59,167 bases of DNA, taken from Flavobacterium sp. UBA7680. GTDB lineage: Bacteria; Bacteroidota; Bacteroidia; Flavobacteriales; Flavobacteriaceae. This document shows positions 52,001 through 59,167 of this stretch, one piece after another (within the stretch, counting starts at the first letter, position 1; each line of letters begins with the position of its first letter). Location of the stretch: assembly GCF_002482975.1 (NCBI RefSeq), contig NZ_DLHA01000052.1, forward strand, positions 1 through 59,167, read 5' to 3'. The notes beneath the pieces are model-generated. The model was not told where the DNA came from. It searched no databases and saw only the letters and a program-made list of their open reading frames with translations. Both the position numbers and the translations under genes were made by a program.

Positions 52001-53122
52001 ATGAAAACAATATTATTCATCATACAGAAAGAGTTTAAGCAAATTTTTAGAGATAAAAGTATGCTCCAACTGATATTTATTTTGCCCATTTTGCAATTAT
52101 TAATTTTGTCAAATGCAGCCACTTTTGATGTTAAAAACATCGCAATTACTTTTGTCGACAATGACCAAAGTCGGGAATCAAGAGATTTAATAAATGCTTT
52201 TAAAGCCTCAACCTATTTTAAAGTTACAGCACCTCATTTTTCTGAAAAAGAAGCTGTCGAAGAAATGCAAAAAGGAAAAACCGATATTATTGTAAATATT
52301 CCTGTTCACTTCAATCGTGACCTGCAAAAAGACCAAAAAGCGAGCATTTCAGTAAGTATTAATGCCATTGATGCCGCAACGGCTGGCGTTGAAAATGTAT
52401 ATGTAACACAGATACTAAACTCCTACAATCAAAACATTCAAATGCAGTCAAAATACTTCTCTGAAAATAAAGAAGTCCCCCAAAACATAATGGTTATTCC
52501 CTCTTTTTGGTACAACAATACTTTAAATTATAAAACTTTTATGGTGCCTGGTATTTTGGTTTTATTGGTTACAATGCTTACTTTATTTCTGTCATCAATG
52601 AATATAGTTAGAGAAAAAGAATTGGGCACATTAGAACAAATAAATGTAACACCCATAAAAAAATACCAGTTTATTATTGGAAAATTATTTCCGTTTTGGG
52701 TACTTGGATTAGTGATTTTAACGGTGGGTTTAGTAATATCCAAAGTTGTATTTGATGTTCCAATGTTAGGTAATATTTTGCTGGTTTATGGTTTCACATC
52801 GGTGTATTTACTTTTAATTTTAGGTTTCGGACTGTACATATCCAATCATACCGAAACCCAACAACAAGCCATGTTTATTGCCTGGTTTTTTATGGTAATT
52901 TTCATATTAATGAGTGGTTTATTTACACCTATCGAAAGTATGCCAAAATGGGCTCAAAGCTTAACATTGTTAAACCCTATTCGATACTTTGTAGAGTTCA
53001 TAAGAATGGTACTTTTAAAAGGTTCTGGATTTTCTGAAGTGCTACCAAACCTGTTAATTGTTTCCGGATTTGCAGTATTTGTAAATGGCATGGCGGTTTG
53101 GAGTTATAAGAAAATGAATTAG
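52001..53122 (+). CDS. ABC-2 type permease
   Basis: A 373-residue membrane protein, paralogous to 50797-51903. It begins MKTILFIIQKEFKQIFRDKS, has a large periplasmic domain (about 45-175), then helices with FMVPGILVLLVTMLTLFLSS, NIVREKELGTLEQINVTPI and LILGFGLYISNHTETQQQAM. The same R-E-K-E-L-G-T motif is present. The two permeases form the heterodimeric pore. The 97-bp gap before it is filled by a dispersed repeat. Confidence 0.9.
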   Translation: MKTILFIIQKEFKQIFRDKSMLQLIFILPILQLLILSNAATFDVKNIAITFVDNDQSRESRDLINAFKASTYFKVTAPHFSEKEAVEEMQKGKTDIIVNIPVHFNRDLQKDQKASISVSINAIDAATAGVENVYVTQILNSYNQNIQMQSKYFSENKEVPQNIMVIPSFWYNNTLNYKTFMVPGILVLLVTMLTLFLSSMNIVREKELGTLEQINVTPIKKYQFIIGKLFPFWVLGLVILTVGLVISKVVFDVPMLGNILLVYGFTSVYLLLILGFGLYISNHTETQQQAMFIAWFFMVIFILMSGLFTPIESMPKWAQSLTLLNPIRYFVEFIRMVLLKGSGFSEVLPNLLIVSGFAVFVNGMAVWSYKKMN

Positions 53123-53141
53123 AAATTTTAATTAATTTAAT

Positions 53142-54197
53142 ATGAAAACTTTAAAAAAAATAAATGCCTTTAGAAGAAAGCTAACCAAGCTATTAACTAA
53201 AAACATTGGAAACACACAGATATATGAAAATTACGATTTGGTAAATAAAGAGGATATTAAAAGAATCTTAATTTGCAGACCTAACCATAGATTAGGCAAC
53301 CAATTATTAATCACTCCCATAGTACAAGAACTAATAGAAATTTTTCCAAACAGCAAAATTGATTTATTTGTTAAAGGAAATATAGCATCTGTTATTTTTA
53401 AAAATTACGATAATATTGACACTATTATTTCATTACCAAAAGAGCATTTTAAACATATTTTTAAGTATTTGTGGGGATGGATTCAGTTAAGACAAAAACG
53501 ATATGATTTAGTTATAAACGCTATAGGCAATTCTTCATCAGGAAAACTTTCAACCAAATTTTCAAATTCAAAACATAAATACTTTGGAGATTGCAATAAT
53601 GATTCCGTGCAGAATCTTAAAAATAAAGACCATATTCACATTGCTAAATGTCCTGTTTATGCCCTTCGAAATTATTTATCAAAAATAGGTATTGATATCA
53701 ATAAAACTAAAATACCATCTTTAGATATTAAATTAAGTGATTTAGAAATTGCTGAAGGAAAAAAATTATTAAAGGAATTAGTTAATAATGACAAAAAAAC
53801 GATTTGTTTATTTACGTATGCAACTGGAGATAAATGTTATTCAGAAACTTGGTGGTTAGAACTCTATGAAGCATTAACAGTAAAATATACAAATTATAAC
53901 ATAATTGAAATTTTGCCTGTTGAGAATATCTCTAAAATTAATTTTAAAGCCCCTAATTTTTACAGTAAAGATATACGCCAAATTTGTTCTTTTATTGCAA
54001 ATACAGATGTTTTTGTGGGTGCAGACAGCGGAATGATGCATTTAGCAAGCGCCTCACTAACACCAACTATTGGATTATTTTCGATTACCAATACTGAGGT
54101 TTATCAACCATATTATAACAAAAATATAGGAATAAACACAAATAGTATGAATACGAATGAAATAATTGAGATTATAGAAAATGTTCTTTCAAAATGA
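53142..54197 (+). CDS. Glycosyltransferase family 9 (heptosyltransferase-like)
   Basis: A 351-residue protein. N-terminal Rossmann motifs are RPNHRLGNQLLITPIVQELI, then IFPNSKIDLFVKGN. In the C-terminal half, CLFTYATGDK and VGADSGMMHLASASLTPTIG with LFSITNTEVYQPY form the nucleotide-sugar site of the GT9 family. It probably adds a heptose or related sugar to LPS-core-like glycans on the inner face of the cytoplasmic membrane. It lies 19 bp after the permease gene on the same strand, but its role may be independent of efflux. Confidence 0.85.
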   Translation: MKTLKKINAFRRKLTKLLTKNIGNTQIYENYDLVNKEDIKRILICRPNHRLGNQLLITPIVQELIEIFPNSKIDLFVKGNIASVIFKNYDNIDTIISLPKEHFKHIFKYLWGWIQLRQKRYDLVINAIGNSSSGKLSTKFSNSKHKYFGDCNNDSVQNLKNKDHIHIAKCPVYALRNYLSKIGIDINKTKIPSLDIKLSDLEIAEGKKLLKELVNNDKKTICLFTYATGDKCYSETWWLELYEALTVKYTNYNIIEILPVENISKINFKAPNFYSKDIRQICSFIANTDVFVGADSGMMHLASASLTPTIGLFSITNTEVYQPYYNKNIGINTNSMNTNEIIEIIENVLSK

Positions 54198-54202
54198 TAT
54201 TT

Positions 54203-54793
54203 CTAGTCCTTAGATCTAGTCTTTTTAAAAACTTTTTGAAAATTATATTTGAAATAAAAGTAATTATACAATTTATAAAAACAAAAACCAGTCATCAAAC
54301 CAAAAACATAACCAGAAAGTATATCTAACGGGAAATGCAACCCTAAATAAATTCTACTATATGCAAATATCAAAGGAAATAAAAATAATAAATACGTATG
54401 ATTATAATATTTTTTAATAATTAAATAAATAAAAAAAGTTGAAGCCATAGAATTTGCAGCGTGACCAGAAAAAAAACTTGGTGACTCTCGCTCTATTACA
54501 ATTCTAATTACATTTTTTATTTCAGGATCATTACATGGTCTCAATCGTTGGAAAGCATTTTTAAAAAGATTCGTGATTTGATCCGTAAAAGTGATTAATA
54601 ATGCAAGAAAAACAATTATTAAAAATAATTGTTTTATTCCGATTTTTTTCTGAATATAATAAAAAACCAATATAAACATAGGTGTCCAATAGATTTGATT
54701 GGTTATGATTTTCCAAATATCATCAAATGGTACAGAGCCGAGATTATTTAAATAAACAAAAATTTCTTTATCTAATGCGAGAAGTTCGTCCAA
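54203..54793 (-). CDS. PAP2 family phosphatase
   Basis: A 196-residue membrane phosphatase. The three PAP2 motifs are complete: KNAFQRLRP (K-x6-R-P), SFFSGHAAN (S-G-H) and SRIYLGLHFPLD (S-R-x5-H-x3-D). Five or six helices surround them. Such enzymes dephosphorylate undecaprenyl pyrophosphate, lipid phosphates or LPS. The gene is convergent with the GT9 gene, 5 bp apart. A TAAATTTG box at 54906-54913 on the minus strand is a possible promoter, far upstream. Confidence 0.9.
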   Translation of the reverse strand: MDELLALDKEIFVYLNNLGSVPFDDIWKIITNQIYWTPMFILVFYYIQKKIGIKQLFLIIVFLALLITFTDQITNLFKNAFQRLRPCNDPEIKNVIRIVIERESPSFFSGHAANSMASTFFIYLIIKKYYNHTYLLFLFPLIFAYSRIYLGLHFPLDILSGYVFGLMTGFCFYKLYNYFYFKYNFQKVFKKTRSKD

Positions 54794-55052
54794 AATTATA
54801 GAGTATTTAATGTTGAATATTTTTGAGGCATTTATTAATTAAAGTTTACAATAATGATATAAAACAGGAATTTTTTTTGGTGCAAAACCTAAACTTTATA
54901 GTTAGCAAATTTAAGATACAAATCTATGAATATTTTTAGCATAATATATTTTTTAGAGTTAAACATTCGAACTTGAGTGGGTTTAAAGAGATAATAAATT
55001 TTAAAAAAAACACTTTTGAAACGTAAAAGTAAATACCAATTTTAAATAATAA

Positions 55053-55799
55053 ATGAAAACTAATAAAAACCAATTAATCACTAGTGAATCTTTATTTATT
55101 CGAGGTCCATTGTCGAGATTCAGAGAATTGATGTTCACTTTTAAGGTTCAATATAATTTTATACAAGCATTTAGAAAATTACATTTTATTGGTCCATGTG
55201 TAACTATTTTTGGCTCGGCTCGGTTTATACCCGAATCAGAACATTATAAAAATGCTGAAAAAATTGGAGCTGAAATTTCTAAATTAGGATTTACAATAAT
55301 GACTGGTGGTGGACCAGGAATAATGGAAGCCGCAAATAAAGGAGCATTTGAAAATGGAGGATATTCTGTGGGTTGCAATATTGTTTTGCCATTTGAACAA
55401 AAACCAAATCCGTATTTACATAAATGGATTAACATTCCTTATTTTTTCTTAAGAAAAGTTGTTTTGATAAAATATTCGTATGCATTTATAGTAATGCCTG
55501 GTGGAGTTGGTACTTTAGACGAATTATTTGAAGCACTAACATTAGTACAAACCAAGGTCATTAAAGACTTTCCGATTGTCATTTTTGATTCAAAATATCA
55601 TAAAGAGTTATGCCGTCATATTAAAATTATGGTAGATAACGGAAGTATCGGTGCCGATGATATCAAATTACTTTATGTAACGGATTCAATTTCTGATTTG
55701 GTAGCACATATTGAAACACACTCGATAAAAAAATTTGGATTAATAAAAAAACAATACAAACCAAAATGGTGGTTTTTGGAAAACACAAGAAACAAATGA
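55053..55799 (+). CDS. LOG family (TIGR00730-type) Rossmann protein
   Basis: A 248-residue protein. A substrate loop reads TMTGGGPGIMEAANKGAF in its usual place (G-G-G-P-G-I-M-E-A-A-N-x-G-A), and PGGVGTLDELFE (P-G-G-x-G-T-x-x-E) follows, the catalytic region. Members cleave the N-glycosidic bond of nucleoside monophosphates such as cytokinin ribotides. It overlaps the DUF2141 gene by 4 nt (ATGA). The N-terminal 45 residues are an extra helical segment. Confidence 0.9.
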   Translation: MKTNKNQLITSESLFIRGPLSRFRELMFTFKVQYNFIQAFRKLHFIGPCVTIFGSARFIPESEHYKNAEKIGAEISKLGFTIMTGGGPGIMEAANKGAFENGGYSVGCNIVLPFEQKPNPYLHKWINIPYFFLRKVVLIKYSYAFIVMPGGVGTLDELFEALTLVQTKVIKDFPIVIFDSKYHKELCRHIKIMVDNGSIGADDIKLLYVTDSISDLVAHIETHSIKKFGLIKKQYKPKWWFLENTRNK

Positions 55800-56230
55800 A
55801 AAAGCTTATATCCGTACTATTTTTACTCCTATTTTTCAATTATTCATATAGTCAAGAATCTTATTCTTTAGCTCTTAAAGTAACTGATTTAAGAAATTCT
55901 ACAGGAGTTGTTGTATTTGCATTATACAACAAAGACGGTTCTATTCCTGACGAAAAATTAAAAAAATGTTATAAAAAAGAATTCGTTGCTATTACAAGGA
56001 ATTCAGCAACGGTGACATTTGATAATCTTCCAAAAGGGAATTATGCTGTATTTGTTTTGCATGATGAAAATAAAAACAATAAAATTGATAAAAAATTTAT
56101 TTTACCTACTGAAGGAATTGGTTTTTCAAATTTTCAAATCATAAACCTTAGCAATCGTCCCAGTTTTTCTAAAGCAAGTTTCCTTATTAATGAAAATTTA
56201 ATTAAAAACATAAAAATTATTTACAAGTAA
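55796..56230 (+). CDS. DUF2141 domain secreted protein
   Basis: A 144-residue protein, started at the ATG of MKKLISVLFLLLFFNYSYSQ, whose signal peptide is cut after the Gln. A frame open upstream is not used. The mature part matches DUF2141: LALKVTDLRNSTGVVVFALY, NLPKGNYAVFVLHDENKNNK and LPTEGIGFSNF. The beta-rich fold is predicted to be periplasmic or surface-exposed. Function unknown. It overlaps the LOG gene and is followed by the OMPLA gene 41 bp later. Confidence 0.85.
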   Translation: MKKLISVLFLLLFFNYSYSQESYSLALKVTDLRNSTGVVVFALYNKDGSIPDEKLKKCYKKEFVAITRNSATVTFDNLPKGNYAVFVLHDENKNNKIDKKFILPTEGIGFSNFQIINLSNRPSFSKASFLINENLIKNIKIIYK

Positions 56231-56271
56231 TCGGGGCAATTAGACTAATTATTAATGGAATAAATTAAATT

Positions 56272-57174
56272 ATGAAAAATAAGGTAGTTTTGGCTTTTGT
56301 TATTTTAATATCAAACATTGCATCTGCGCAAACTAAAACAGATTCAATAGTATCTCTTAGTTTAGATAAAATAGCGCAAGTAAATCAAGGAGAAAGTTAT
56401 GTTACTTTTCCCTTTGATATTGGGAATTTAGAACCTTTAATGTTTGAAGCAAATGTTAGTCCTAATTTTAAAATTCGAGAACGTAAAGATTCAAGATTAA
56501 TGGCAGTGCTTACCTCTCAAATCATTATAAGAATGTTTGATGAATATTCATATCCAGTAAAAACACCCAGTTATATTCCTCAAATAGCATTTTATTTTCT
56601 AACAGGACATAAAGAATCAGCCAATAAATTAACACTATTTGGCAAAATTGCACATCATTCGAATGGTCAAAACGGAAATTTCTATACCGAAAATGGAGAT
56701 GTCAATTTACAATCAGGAAACTTTGCAACTAATTATATAGAACTTGGATTTTTAAAATCTTCCTACAGTAACCAACTCAATGCTTTCAAATTTATTAAAA
56801 GCTCTATTGAAATTCATCCAAAAAAATGGATGTTAGAAGAACTTCAAGGTCAATATAGTGGACTTCGATGGCACAATACTTTTTTAGCTTATAAACTTCC
56901 AATGAAAAGTAATTTAATAAAAAACAGAGAACAAAGAGCAAACTTTTCTGTAAAAGCTGAAACTACATGGATGTTTGATAACATCAATAATTGGGATACT
57001 TTTAATGTAAATCGACTTAATGCTAGTTTAATTATTTATTATCATCCAAAGTTTTTAGAAGATATTGGCTTTTTTGTCCAATTTTATCACGGCATGGATT
57101 ACTATAATATTTATTTTCAACATCAAATTAGCACAATTCGTTTTGGTATAATGACAGAGGTTTTACGATTTTAA
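56272..57174 (+). CDS. Outer-membrane phospholipase A-like protein
   Basis: A 300-residue outer-membrane beta-barrel protein with signal peptide ISNIASAQ (cut about residue 20). The core motif KIAHHSNGQNGNF has the His-x-Ser-Asn-Gly of OMPLA (His128, Ser130; E. coli His142/Ser144). The next strands (NYIELGFLKSSYSN; WHNTFLAYKLP) alternate as expected for a barrel. The catalytic Asn is probably the Asn of the HSNG loop or a nearby Asn. It would hydrolyse membrane phospholipids at the outer membrane. The catalytic pair is clear; the third residue needs a model. Confidence 0.8.
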   Translation: MKNKVVLAFVILISNIASAQTKTDSIVSLSLDKIAQVNQGESYVTFPFDIGNLEPLMFEANVSPNFKIRERKDSRLMAVLTSQIIIRMFDEYSYPVKTPSYIPQIAFYFLTGHKESANKLTLFGKIAHHSNGQNGNFYTENGDVNLQSGNFATNYIELGFLKSSYSNQLNAFKFIKSSIEIHPKKWMLEELQGQYSGLRWHNTFLAYKLPMKSNLIKNREQRANFSVKAETTWMFDNINNWDTFNVNRLNASLIIYYHPKFLEDIGFFVQFYHGMDYYNIYFQHQISTIRFGIMTEVLRF

Positions 57175-57184
57175 AAAATTATTT

Positions 57185-58027
57185 ATGGACATAGAAAAAA
57201 TACTGGTTAAGAAGAATTCCAATGAAAAAGAAACTTTTTCGATTAATAAACTAAAGCAATCATTAGAATCATGTGGGTCAACAAAAAAACAGTCAGATAA
57301 TATAGCTAATACTATAAAAAATCTTGTTTATAATAACATAACAACTAATGAAATACACAAAATTGCATTTAATTTATTGAAACAAGAAAATACTGTTTTT
57401 GCTTCTAAATATAATCTAAAACGTGCTATTTTTAATTTAGGACCAACTGGATACCCTTTTGAAAAGCTTGTTGGAACCTTGTTAAAACGAAAGGGATATG
57501 AAACGAAAGTTGGTGTAATATTAGATGGCGAATGTGTGACACACGAAATTGATGTATTAGCAGAAAAGAATGGAAATGCGTATGCCATAGAGTGTAAATT
57601 CCATGCAAATGCTACTATTAATAGTGATGTAAAAATTCCGTTATACATTAACTCTAGATTTTTGGATATACAAAAACAATGGAATTCTAATTCAAATAAT
57701 AAAAATAATCTAAAACAAGGCTGGTTAATTACCAATACACGATTTACTGACGATGCTTTAAGATATGGTAAATGTATTGGTTTATCTTTGATGAGTTGGG
57801 ACTATCCTCTTGGCAATAGCATAAAAAATAATATTGATTCATTTGGACTTTATCCAATTACTACTTTAATAAATCTTTCAAAAGAAGAAAAAACAACTCT
57901 TATTTCTAAAGATATAATTTTAGTTAAAGAACTTTATGAAAATAAAATTATATTAGAAAAAATGCAGATTACATCTGGTAGAATTGTAAATATTCTCGAT
58001 GAAGTAACGGAACTTTGTAAAATATAA
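57185..58027 (+). CDS. ATP-cone and PD-(D/E)xK nuclease fusion (Mrr-like)
   Basis: A 280-residue protein. Residues about 4-85 are an ATP-cone (KILVKKNSNEKETFSINKLK to FASKYNLKRAIFNLGPTGYP). The nuclease follows: PFEKLVGTLLKRKGYETKVG, then HEIDVLAEKNGNAYAIECKF, with Asp123 and Glu136-x-Lys138 as the metal triad. The combination looks like a regulated DNA endonuclease of the Mrr/restriction kind, where the ATP-cone may sense dATP or ATP. It is 10 bp after the OMPLA gene and close to the element's transfer genes. It may be a defence or element-maintenance gene. Confidence 0.85.
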   Translation: MDIEKILVKKNSNEKETFSINKLKQSLESCGSTKKQSDNIANTIKNLVYNNITTNEIHKIAFNLLKQENTVFASKYNLKRAIFNLGPTGYPFEKLVGTLLKRKGYETKVGVILDGECVTHEIDVLAEKNGNAYAIECKFHANATINSDVKIPLYINSRFLDIQKQWNSNSNNKNNLKQGWLITNTRFTDDALRYGKCIGLSLMSWDYPLGNSIKNNIDSFGLYPITTLINLSKEEKTTLISKDIILVKELYENKIILEKMQITSGRIVNILDEVTELCKI

Positions 58028-58087
58028 ATATCTATTCGATTAGTAACTCATCAAATTATTAAAATTATATCCTAAAATATTTTTGAA

Positions 58088-58936
58088 TTGAATTTAAAAA
58101 TAAATAAATTACTTTCAGATTTAAACGAACAACTGAATTTCGTAGATTTAGAGATTGATGATGCAATTAAGCGCTGTGAAAAAGCAATTGAAATCATTAT
58201 TAAATCAGTTCAAAAACTCAAAATATTATTTCTTAAAGAAAATTTTAAAAACCAAGAACAAGAAATATACTTTTTCAAGAATGTAAAACCAAAGTTCACA
58301 TCAAAACTTGTTTATTATAACATTGTTTACAAAATAGAAACCAAAAACCCTTATGGTGGAGAGCGTGTAGTAAAAAAGTACCTTAACAATGAACTCGATA
58401 AACTAAAACGCTACTTCGACAATAATTTAGATTTTTACAAATACTATAGAACCGGGAACAATTATTTAGACTTCAAATATTTTGTTCGTGGTAACTTCGA
58501 TGTAAAGCTTACAATCGACAGTTTCTTTTTTGAAGTAGATCATAATTTTTCAACTTCACATGACTTCAAAGTAGCTAAAATATTGGCTCACGATTTAGTT
58601 CAAGTATATTTAGAAGACAAATTATTAGCAATTTCTAACAAAGGATTAAAAGAAAAACCACAACATAATCACAACGCAAAACTCACTTGGACGGCACCAA
58701 AAGTTGCATTAATCGAATTGTTGTATGCTTTGCAATCCGAAAAAGTATTCAATAATGGAACTACAGATTTAAAAGAGATAGCCGAATATCTCGAAAATAT
58801 TTTCAATGTTGATTTAGGACAATACCGAAGAACTTTCCTTGAAATTCGGGTGCGAAAGACCGAAAGAACTAAATTTTTGAACACACTAAAAGACACTTTA
58901 GAAAAAAGAATGAACAATTCTGATGAACCAATTTAG
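58088..58936 (+). CDS. rteC: RteC family protein
   Basis: A 282-residue protein of the RteC family, which regulates excision of Bacteroides conjugative transposons. It starts at a TTG (MNLKINKLLSDLNEQLNFVD), with no ATG nearby. The typical body is there: YFFKNVKPKFTSKLVYYN, KKYLNNELDKLKRYFDNNLD, FYKYYRTGNNYLDFKYFVRG, KLTWTAPKVALIELLYALQS and a C-terminal helical part NVDLGQYRRTFLEIRVRKTE. A terminator (58970-58990) ends the transcript. It strongly marks an integrative conjugative or mobilizable element. Confidence 0.88.
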   Translation: MNLKINKLLSDLNEQLNFVDLEIDDAIKRCEKAIEIIIKSVQKLKILFLKENFKNQEQEIYFFKNVKPKFTSKLVYYNIVYKIETKNPYGGERVVKKYLNNELDKLKRYFDNNLDFYKYYRTGNNYLDFKYFVRGNFDVKLTIDSFFFEVDHNFSTSHDFKVAKILAHDLVQVYLEDKLLAISNKGLKEKPQHNHNAKLTWTAPKVALIELLYALQSEKVFNNGTTDLKEIAEYLENIFNVDLGQYRRTFLEIRVRKTERTKFLNTLKDTLEKRMNNSDEPI

Positions 58937-58969
58937 TGTTGGATTTGTTCTATTTTAAATAAAATCGTT

Positions 58970-58990
58970 CACAACTCTGTTTGAGTTGTG
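58970..58990 (+). terminator. Intrinsic terminator after rteC
   Basis: CACAACTC-TGTTT-GAGTTGTG forms an 8-bp perfect stem followed by ATTTTTATT, 33 bp after the stop codon of the RteC gene. Confidence 0.75.
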
Positions 58991-59047
58991 ATTTTTATTC
59001 AATCAAAACACACAATTTTGTGCCATAACAATTTAAAACGGCACATT

Positions 59048-59167
59048 ATGGCAATCGAAGTTATTACTCGAGAAGATTTGAACGAATTCAGAAGTCTTCT
59101 TTTGAACGATTTAAAAGAAATCATTCAATCCAAACCGCAACAAACAAAACAGTGGCTCAAATCCAAT
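59048..59167 (+). CDS. HTH_17 (excisionase-like) protein, truncated by window end
   Basis: The first 40 codons of a gene that runs out of the window: MAIEVITREDLNEFRSLLLN, DLKEIIQSKPQQTKQ and WLKSN. This is the leader of Bacteroidota HTH_17 DNA-binding proteins, which follow with a small winged HTH and precede mobilization or transfer genes. With RteC 111 bp upstream it fits the regulatory head of a conjugative element. The HTH itself is not visible here. Confidence 0.7.
   Translation, partial: MAIEVITREDLNEFRSLLLNDLKEIIQSKPQQTKQWLKSN

Noticed and set aside
1..59167. CRISPR arrays, rRNA, tRNA, complete insertion sequences
   Set aside because: No regularly spaced repeats, rRNA signatures, cloverleaf-like sequences or transposase genes were seen when reading both strands; a tRNA scan would settle the tRNA point.

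Overview
The window is AT-rich and reads as chromosome of a member of the Bacteroidota, most likely a Flavobacterium-like Flavobacteriaceae. Supporting signs are a type IX secretion C-terminal domain, lipoproteins with Bacteroidota-type lipoboxes, FISUMP and DUF2202 lipoproteins, RteC and an IntDOT-like integrase, A-rich leaders instead of strong Shine-Dalgarno sites, and several TAnnTTTG minus-7 boxes. No rRNA, tRNA or CRISPR array was seen.

Layout. (1) 1-1143 is a small-gene patch (HTH_17 protein and companions) that looks like the edge of a mobile element. It is followed by a striking nested inverted repeat (1386-1496). (2) 1574-4010 holds small secreted or unknown proteins and an exported endonuclease/exonuclease/phosphatase. 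(3) 4147-15844, minus strand, is a 15-gene Ter chemical-stress operon. In transcription order it encodes two TerD proteins, a HAD phosphatase, a phosphoribosyltransferase, two more TerD-domain proteins, a membrane protein, TerY, a 52-aa protein, TerY, an unknown membrane-anchored protein, a YggT-like protein, TerY with a zinc ribbon, a PP2C phosphatase, a kinase and TerC. (4) 16391-20983, minus strand, holds a small Cys-rich protein, an operon of three exported or membrane proteins, a response regulator and a TPR histidine kinase with a small lipoprotein. Two promoters here share the same palindrome and the same geometry. (5) 20995-23642 has two unknown genes and decayed remnants, including Y-family polymerase and SRAP peptidase fragments. 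(6) 23895-39312 is a polymorphic-toxin locus: a T9SS-sorted protein, a 4236-aa SpvB/RHS protein and a YwqK-like candidate immunity protein. An orphan, frameshifted RHS tip lies behind them. (7) A FISUMP lipoprotein occupies 39754-40767.

(8) From about 41.5 kb to the right end lies what appears to be one end of an integrative element. It opens with an IntDOT-like tyrosine recombinase and closes in this window with RteC and the start of an HTH_17 gene, both typical of conjugative or mobilizable elements. Its cargo is a TetR-controlled efflux system (TolC, HlyD, two ABC ATPases, two permeases) split by a separate module with its own promoter (DUF2202 protein, cytochrome c, two membrane proteins, OsmC). 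After these come envelope genes (glycosyltransferase 9, PAP2 phosphatase, LOG-family protein, DUF2141, OMPLA-like phospholipase) and an ATP-cone/PD-(D/E)xK nuclease.

How the parts may work together: the Ter operon pairs sensing and signalling (kinase, phosphatase, vWA adaptors) with membrane and TerD effectors and a small biosynthetic pair. The two-component system next door may drive the two palindrome promoters. The RHS locus is a contact or secreted toxin with immunity. The right-hand element carries export and envelope cargo. All family assignments come from reading the translations, without a database search.
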